A stretch of DNA of 37,698 nt from an uncultured Alphaproteobacteria bacterium (lineage in GTDB: Bacteria > Pseudomonadota > Alphaproteobacteria > RF32 > CAG-239): assembly GCA_944393665.1 (NCBI GenBank), contig CALYAX010000014.1:1-37698 (forward strand), given 5' to 3'. Numbering within the stretch: position 1 is the stretch's first letter; each line of letters opens with the position of its first letter. Made by a program: the position numbers and the translations under genes. Below the pieces are notes generated by a model. It saw only the letters and a program-made list of their open reading frames with translations. It ran no database searches and was not told the DNA's origin. Shown here piece by piece: positions 32,835 through 37,698 of the stretch.

Positions 32835-34631
32835 ATGGCTAAATTTGGATTTTTGGGTGTTTTACTGATTTCGATTGCATTGTTCGGCTCCTGCTCGAAT
32901 AATCTGATGGAAAGCAGTTCGCGCCGCCCGGCTGCAACGGCTGAGGCTCCCAAAGCCAAGCCGACCAAACCTTACGGTCCGTATATTGCCGGCCGGGTGG
33001 CCCATCTGCGCAAAGATTTTAACAAAGCTTCCGATTATTATATCAAAGCTTTGGAAATTGACCCGGATAATCAGGAACTGGTCAGCCGCCTGTATTTGCT
33101 TCTGGCATCCAAAGGACGCGTGGACGAAGCGGCAAAATATGCCCGGGAGGCTTTGAAAAACGGGGACAACAACAGTTTTATCTTTATTGTCATTGCCGTA
33201 GAGCAAATGAAAAAAGGCCAGTATGCCGACAGTCAAAAAACCCTACACGGATTAGACAATCCGATTTACAGCGAATTTATCACTCCCCTGATGGATGCCT
33301 GGGCTTTCACCGGGCAAAACCAGCCCGAAAAAGCGCTTAAGGCGCTCAAACCGCTGCAAAAAGAGCCCAGTTTTAAAGCCTTATATCATTTTCACGCCGG
33401 AATGATAAACGATTATTTCCACCGCAACCGCAAAGCCCAGGAGCATTATGAGGTTATTGTCAAAGAAGAAAGTCTGGAAATGTCGTTCCGGGCATTGCAG
33501 ATTATCTCCAACTTTTATATCCGCACCGGCCAAAAAGACAAGGCTGTCGAACTGGTAAGCCGCTATAACGAAGAAAAACTGCTGGCCGATATGCTGCGCC
33601 GCCTTAATGATAATATCCGCAAAGCAGGCAGCAATGCCGCCCCGCTGATTGCCAACCCCAATGACGGCGTTGCCGAGGCCCTGTTCAGCATTGCGGCAAC
33701 CCTGCGTCAAGGTGCGGCGGGAGTTGATCTTGCACATATGTTCATCAGTATGGCTATTTATGAAAACCCCGACTATGATTTGGCCAAGCTGCTGCTGGCC
33801 GATATTTTAGAAAGCCGGGAGATGTATGCCGATGCCAACGAGGTTTATGATACCATCGGCAAAAGCTCGGAAGCCTATTATACGGTTCAGCTTAAAAAAG
33901 CCAATAATCTGGTTATGCTTCAGGATTATAACGGTGCAGAGCTGCTGCTGAAATCTCTGGCCCTGGACAATGATAATTACCAAATCTTTTTGGATCTGGG
34001 TGATATTCTGCGGCTGCGTAACCGTCCGGAAGAGGCGATTAAATATTATAAACAAGCCATCAAAAAAATGCCCGCGCAGGACAATCAGCATTGGGTTCTC
34101 TACTATGCTTTGGGCATTGCCTATGAACAGAATGACGAGTGGGACAAGGCAGAGCAAGCTTTCAGCAAAGCCCTGGAATTGAGCCAAAACCACTACCTGG
34201 TTTTAAATTATCTGGGATACAGCTGGATTAAACAAGGCAAAAACGTTGACCGGGCCTTTGCCATGATTGTCAGCGCCTACAATCAGGCACCGGGAGACGG
34301 CAACATCAATGACAGCCTGGGCTGGGCCCTGTATAAACTCGGTTATTACGGCATGGCGGTTAATTATCTGGAAAAGGCTGCCGAGATTGAGCCGTCCAAT
34401 GCCGTTATCAGCAACCATCTCGGCGATGCCTATTGGTTCGGCGACCGGAAAAACGAAGCCCGCTTTCAATGGGAGCATGCGCTTAAGATGAAAGATGACA
34501 GCGGCGAACTAAAACGCAAAGAAGTTCAGGCCAAACTGGAAGACGGCCTGCGCCAGCCTCCGGTTTTGAAATATAACCCGCAGGTTATTGAAGGGCAGAT
34601 AAAGCTCATCAATAAAGAAAACGACAAGTAA
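32835..34631 (+). CDS. TPR-repeat lipoprotein
   Basis: 598 residues. The signal ends in LFGSC (Cys about 20), so the protein is lipidated. Most of the length is tetratricopeptide repeats, clear at AGRVAHLRKDFNKASDYYIKALEIDP (about 50-75), DLGDILRLRNRPEEAIKYYKQAIKKMP, GIAYEQNDEWDKAEQAFSKALEL and GWALYKLGYYGMAVNYLEKAAEIEP. It probably acts as an outer-membrane or periplasmic scaffold for protein assembly; the partner is not known. The gene has its own terminator and no operon partner downstream. Confidence 0.9.
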   Translation: MAKFGFLGVLLISIALFGSCSNNLMESSSRRPAATAEAPKAKPTKPYGPYIAGRVAHLRKDFNKASDYYIKALEIDPDNQELVSRLYLLLASKGRVDEAAKYAREALKNGDNNSFIFIVIAVEQMKKGQYADSQKTLHGLDNPIYSEFITPLMDAWAFTGQNQPEKALKALKPLQKEPSFKALYHFHAGMINDYFHRNRKAQEHYEVIVKEESLEMSFRALQIISNFYIRTGQKDKAVELVSRYNEEKLLADMLRRLNDNIRKAGSNAAPLIANPNDGVAEALFSIAATLRQGAAGVDLAHMFISMAIYENPDYDLAKLLLADILESREMYADANEVYDTIGKSSEAYYTVQLKKANNLVMLQDYNGAELLLKSLALDNDNYQIFLDLGDILRLRNRPEEAIKYYKQAIKKMPAQDNQHWVLYYALGIAYEQNDEWDKAEQAFSKALELSQNHYLVLNYLGYSWIKQGKNVDRAFAMIVSAYNQAPGDGNINDSLGWALYKLGYYGMAVNYLEKAAEIEPSNAVISNHLGDAYWFGDRKNEARFQWEHALKMKDDSGELKRKEVQAKLEDGLRQPPVLKYNPQVIEGQIKLINKENDK

Positions 34632-34646
34632 ACTCTCTTTGATACT

Positions 34647-34672
34647 GCCCTGCCCTCCGGCGGGGCTTTTTA
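34647..34672 (+). terminator. Rho-independent terminator of the TPR gene
   Basis: 8-bp GC-rich stem GCCCTGCC/GGCGGGGC with one G-T pair and a CTCC loop, followed by five T residues, 15 nt after the stop. Confidence 0.9.
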
Positions 34673-34710
34673 ATAAAGTATCTTTACATCAAATAAAACG
34701 CACTCTTTTC

Positions 34711-34739
34711 TTGACAAAAAGGACAAACTTTCGCATAGT
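34711..34739 (+). promoter_or_regulatory. promoter of the orphan gene at 34783
   Basis: Perfect TTGACA (34711-34716), 17-nt spacer, CATAGT (34734-34739). It lies after the TPR terminator and about 44 nt before the first ATG of the gene, which supports starting that gene at 34783 and not at the open frame's first TTG. Confidence 0.6.
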
Positions 34740-34782
34740 GGGGCAGAAAGATACAATTGTTAAACTATTTAACCCAGTCAAT

Positions 34783-35592
34783 ATGGAAAATTATTTTCTC
34801 TTAGAAAAGGAAACCTATGCCAGGCATATCGGGATTCCGGCTGCTTATTTAAAAAATTTTGTTATTACGGAAAGAAACTGCGGCGGGCATTCCATGTACG
34901 GTTTCGGCATAAAAATTGACACCGGCCGCGCCAGACAAAACAATATGTTTTATGATATTCTAAAACATAAAATTGCGGAAACATCTTTTCGGATTCCAAA
35001 TGCAGTGAGTGGTCTTCACAGATTTAGTTCCGCTCAGAGCTGCCGCATTTACCGGGCAGAGCTAAAAACCGAAAACGGGATGATCATTCTAGAGACCCCA
35101 TACCGGCAAAAGTTTTTTGAAATGCCCTATGAAGAACTCGAAGCTCTGTATCAGGAATACATTTTTTCGGAAAGGGACTACATTAACGAGGGAAAGTTGA
35201 ATGAAAATTTTTGGCTTGATCCTCTTTATTATGCCCGTCATTTTAATGTTCCGATTAAATGGTTTTCCTGGCGGATGAAGGTTGATTTAGCGAAAAAAGC
35301 AATCTTGCCGCTTTTGTTCATTAAGGACAAAGACTGCGCCATCAGCCTGTACGAGGGTAGAATTATTTCCGTCAAAGAAAAGGAAACTATCCGCGTGAAA
35401 GGAAACAATCCGGTCCGCATGCTGAAAGGAAACGGTGAAGAAGGTTTGGTCCTGATAAGCATGGACAGCAATGCCCTCCCGGACATGGAAACGGAAATCA
35501 AGTTAGAACTTGACGAGGAAATATTAAAAAAGCTGTATCATGACCGCTGGTATACCCCGGTTATGAGACCACAGGTTCATTATTATGAATAA
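34783..35592 (+). CDS. orphan cytoplasmic protein
   Basis: 269 residues from the first ATG behind a good promoter; the frame is open another 48 codons but through the preceding terminator. There is no signal peptide, membrane helix or family I recognise. It is rich in charged and aromatic residues, with two similar segments: ENYFLLEKETYARHIGIPAAYLKNF near the start and NFWLDPLYYARHFNVPIKWFSWRMK at about 160-184. Both match Y-A-R-H-x-x-[IV]-P and suggest an internal duplication. No ribosome site is visible. Convergent with the next orphan gene. Confidence 0.6.
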   Translation: MENYFLLEKETYARHIGIPAAYLKNFVITERNCGGHSMYGFGIKIDTGRARQNNMFYDILKHKIAETSFRIPNAVSGLHRFSSAQSCRIYRAELKTENGMIILETPYRQKFFEMPYEELEALYQEYIFSERDYINEGKLNENFWLDPLYYARHFNVPIKWFSWRMKVDLAKKAILPLLFIKDKDCAISLYEGRIISVKEKETIRVKGNNPVRMLKGNGEEGLVLISMDSNALPDMETEIKLELDEEILKKLYHDRWYTPVMRPQVHYYE

Positions 35593-35627
35593 AACCAAAG
35601 GCCGGAATTTTTCCGGCCTTTGGTTTT
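35591..35627. terminator. bidirectional terminator with a perfect 17-bp stem
   Basis: AAAACCAAAGGCCGGAA (35591-35607), TTT loop, then its exact complement (35611-35627). A and T ends give a terminator for both convergent genes, whose stop codons it overlaps. Confidence 0.95.
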
Positions 35628-36592
35628 TAATTTTGGTAATCAGTATCAACCAGCTGGTAGATACCGTTCATTTTTTCGAGATAATAATAGAATTCTTCCC
35701 GCATATACTGGTCGCCGCCAAAATATCCGTGCAAGCCGGACCGGTTCACAACCAGCCGATTGTCCATGCGGTAAACAAAACCGCCGTAATCAAGAATTTT
35801 TATCAGTTGTCCGTTAAACATCTGATAAGTTCCCCCGCTGCAGCTGAACACATCATTTTCAAACCGTCTGGGACTGCTGCCCAAGAAGGTCAGACAATCA
35901 TCTTTCAGACTGAATAAAAATTTACAGTCATAAAAGGTGTTGTTCCCTTCTTCTGTCGGAATGGTCGTGGAGGCTAACAGAAAAACCGTTCCCTGAAAAG
36001 TCATCCACACCTCAAAATTGCTGAAAACATAACCGTCACGGGTCTGCAGCATCAAATCCCCATAAGGGCTGACAACTGCAGCTCCGTTGTCAATAATCAT
36101 CGACGGAGAACCAATCCGGCCGGAAACATTCTCTATAAACAACAAACGGCGTTTATCGTCAGGCTCTGCTTCATCAAGCATTTCCTGATACCAGAACTGT
36201 CCAAAAATATCTTCCGGCAATGTCGTTTCATGGGGGCGAATCAGGCGTAAGGCGTGATTAATATACTTCAGCACCTTTTCGCCCTGATAAACACGCTGCA
36301 ACGGCAGAAGGTCTGCCAGATACGGTACCCGGACCTGATGTTCTTCGCAAAAGCGGAGAATTTGTTCTTTTGTCATAGGAAGAGAAGAAAATTTCCCGAC
36401 ATTGATATATTTTTCATGGTCGATAAAAATTCCTTTTTCCTGGCCGTATTCGGTGTAATCTACGATCCGCCCGTCATAAAATAAATAAAAACCGGCGCGC
36501 GGAACCAGGCTGCGAATTCGGTCATAATCTTCATCTGCGGTGATGCCAAGCCAATTCATGTGCTCCAGCATCTGGATTTTGTTTGTTTTCAT
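35627..36592 (-). CDS. orphan protein, unknown function
   Basis: 321 residues from the ATG at 36592; the open frame upstream starts before the promoter-like sequence. Residues 1-130 are helical and charged. From about 160 on it is beta-rich with repeated aromatic and glycine motifs (GAAVVSPYGDLMLQTRDGYVFSNFEVWM, GGTYQMFNGQLIKILDYGGFVYRMDN), hinting at a repeat or propeller-like fold. No signal peptide. Like its convergent neighbour it has a TTGACA promoter and no visible ribosome site. The two proteins are not similar to each other. Confidence 0.6.
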   Translation of the reverse strand: MKTNKIQMLEHMNWLGITADEDYDRIRSLVPRAGFYLFYDGRIVDYTEYGQEKGIFIDHEKYINVGKFSSLPMTKEQILRFCEEHQVRVPYLADLLPLQRVYQGEKVLKYINHALRLIRPHETTLPEDIFGQFWYQEMLDEAEPDDKRRLLFIENVSGRIGSPSMIIDNGAAVVSPYGDLMLQTRDGYVFSNFEVWMTFQGTVFLLASTTIPTEEGNNTFYDCKFLFSLKDDCLTFLGSSPRRFENDVFSCSGGTYQMFNGQLIKILDYGGFVYRMDNRLVVNRSGLHGYFGGDQYMREEFYYYLEKMNGIYQLVDTDYQN

Positions 36593-36627
36593 ATAATAAA
36601 AATTTATAATTATTTGTCGATATTTCG

Positions 36628-36656
36628 GTTTAAGCACAAATAATTATCTTTGTCAA
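36628..36656 (-). promoter_or_regulatory. promoter of the orphan gene ending at 35627
   Basis: On the minus strand TTGACA (36656 to 36651), 17-nt spacer, TTAAAC (36633 to 36628). Transcription would begin about 30 nt before the ATG at 36592. The -35 is perfect and the -10 is weak. Confidence 0.5.
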
Positions 36657-36702
36657 CCTGAGCAACAAATGTTCCTGAATACGGTTCAGGGCGTTTTCAA
36701 AT

Positions 36703-36731
36703 AAAAACCCCGGCAATATCAATTGCCGGGG
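36703..36731 (-). terminator. Rho-independent terminator of clpX
   Basis: 10-bp perfect stem CCCCGGCAAT/ATTGCCGGGG with a four-base loop. On the minus strand it is followed by TTTTTAT, 15 nt after the clpX stop. Confidence 0.95.
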
Positions 36732-36746
36732 AATAATTGTTGATAT

Positions 36747-37698
36747 TTAGCTGGCTTTTTTATCCGTTTTGGCGTTTTTTTCTTCTTCACGGTAAATAAA
36801 TTCAGGCGCGGCCTTATCATCAATCACTTTGGCATTAATAATAATCTCTGCCACGTTCTTTTTATCAGGAATGTCATACATGAGTTCCAGCAGGTTGTCT
36901 TCCATAATAGCGCGGAGACCACGGGCGCCGGTTTTGCGCTCGATCGCCTTTTTGGCAATGGCTGTCAAAGCATCTTCAGTGAAAGTCAGTTTGACATTTT
37001 CCATTTCAAACATGGTGACATACTGCTTGACCAAGGCATTTTTAGGCTCGGTAAGAACTTTCACCAGTGCAGCCTCGTCCAAATCGCCAAGCGTGGCAAT
37101 AATCGGCAGGCGCCCTATAAATTCGGGAATCAGACCGTATTTAAGCAAATCTTCCGGCTGGACATCCTTGATTATTTCGCCGATATTGCGTTCTTCCTCC
37201 GCTGCCACTTTAGCACCGAAACCTATTGAGGTATCTTTGCCGCGGCGGCTGACTATTTTTTCCAGTCCGGCAAAAGCACCGCCGCAGATAAAGAGAATAT
37301 TAGTGGTGTCAACATGCAGAAATTCCTGCTGCGGATGTTTGCGGCCGCCCTGGGGAGGAACATTGGCAACCGTGCCTTCAATAATTTTGAGCAGAGCCTG
37401 CTGAACCCCCTCACCCGAAACATCGCGGGTAATTGACGGGCCGTCGGTTTTGCGGGTGATCTTATCAATCTCGTCAATATAGACAATGCCGCGCTGTGCC
37501 TTTTCAATATCATAATTGGCATTTTGCACCAGTTTGAGAATGATATTTTCAACGTCTTCACCAACATATCCGGCTTCGGTGAGCGTGGTCGCATCGGAAA
37601 TGGCAAACGGGACATCAAGAATTTTGGCCAGTGTCTGAGCCAACAGGGTTTTGCTGTTGCCGGTAGAACCGATCATGATAACGGTGGATTTGGCTATC
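36747..37698 (-). CDS. clpX: ATP-dependent Clp protease ATP-binding subunit ClpX (5' end outside the window)
   Basis: 317 residues visible; the N-terminal zinc-binding domain and first part of the AAA+ core lie beyond the right edge. ClpX unfolds tagged proteins and feeds them to ClpP. Present are [11 protein letters not shown] (Walker B), [58 protein letters not shown] with the arginine finger, and [15 protein letters not shown] as sensor 2. The Walker A motif reads GSTGNSKT: the usual GPTGxGKT Gly before Lys is Ser. The C-terminal tail is Lys/Asp/Glu-rich. A strong terminator follows. Confidence 0.97.
   Translation of the reverse strand, partial: IAKSTVIMIGSTGNSKTLLAQTLAKILDVPFAISDATTLTEAGYVGEDVENIILKLVQNANYDIEKAQRGIVYIDEIDKITRKTDGPSITRDVSGEGVQQALLKIIEGTVANVPPQGGRKHPQQEFLHVDTTNILFICGGAFAGLEKIVSRRGKDTSIGFGAKVAAEEERNIGEIIKDVQPEDLLKYGLIPEFIGRLPIIATLGDLDEAALVKVLTEPKNALVKQYVTMFEMENVKLTFTEDALTAIAKKAIERKTGARGLRAIMEDNLLELMYDIPDKKNVAEIIINAKVIDDKAAPEFIYREEEKNAKTDKKAS

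Noticed and set aside
34639..34782. Start of the orphan gene at the TTG of the long open frame
   Set aside because: That start lies before the TPR-gene terminator and before the TTGACA promoter, so it would not be on the gene's own transcript.

Overview
The window looks like a chromosomal piece of an uncultured, probably host-associated alphaproteobacterium. The support is the alphaproteobacterial character of ClpX, the family 4 uracil-DNA glycosylase, Mfd and RecG, together with Gram-negative envelope genes (porin, OmpA-like lipoprotein, Slt-type transglycosylase). This placement is inference from protein resemblance. TGA is used as an ordinary stop, for example at the end of recG and in several ATGA overlaps.

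Left end (1-6270): an accessory island holding a diversity-generating retroelement (DGR) on the minus strand. In transcription order it is an Avd-like accessory protein, the template repeat TR (5521-5631), a structured spacer, the DGR reverse transcriptase, then a target gene that carries the variable repeat VR (3885-3995). TR and VR are 111 bp each and differ at 12 positions; all 12 are adenines in the coding-strand TR. The target gene reads as a C-type-lectin/FGE-like variable domain fused in frame to a MoxR-type AAA+ ATPase. It is followed by a small protein resembling a P-loop-less AAA fragment and by an HEXXH/VWA protein. This gives a retroelement-diversified MoxR-VWA module, the most interesting content here. 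In this allele the VR contains a TGA stop where the TR itself has TAA, so the variable head is cut off from the ATPase. A tandem 129-bp repeat with a long hairpin and a terminator lies beyond the last gene.

Middle (6500-18850): a hexapeptide acetyltransferase and a GNAT acetyltransferase that overlap, a two-helix membrane protein, a DUF488 protein, inorganic pyrophosphatase, an OmpA-like lipoprotein, a DUF2157/GDYXXLXY/histidine-phosphatase operon, a TerB-like protein, and the divergent repair helicase genes mfd and recG.

Right (18850-37698): an orphan small protein, an OprB-like porin, a three-gene retropepsin / UUP1 7TM / ATP-grasp ligase operon, azoreductase, Nudix hydrolase, cyclophilin, a SIMPL protein and several small membrane or orphan proteins. 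These are followed by a minus-strand run of two related secreted proteins plus a lytic transglycosylase, then uracil-DNA glycosylase, a large TPR lipoprotein, two convergent orphan genes with their own promoters, and a 5'-truncated clpX whose Walker A motif is unusual.
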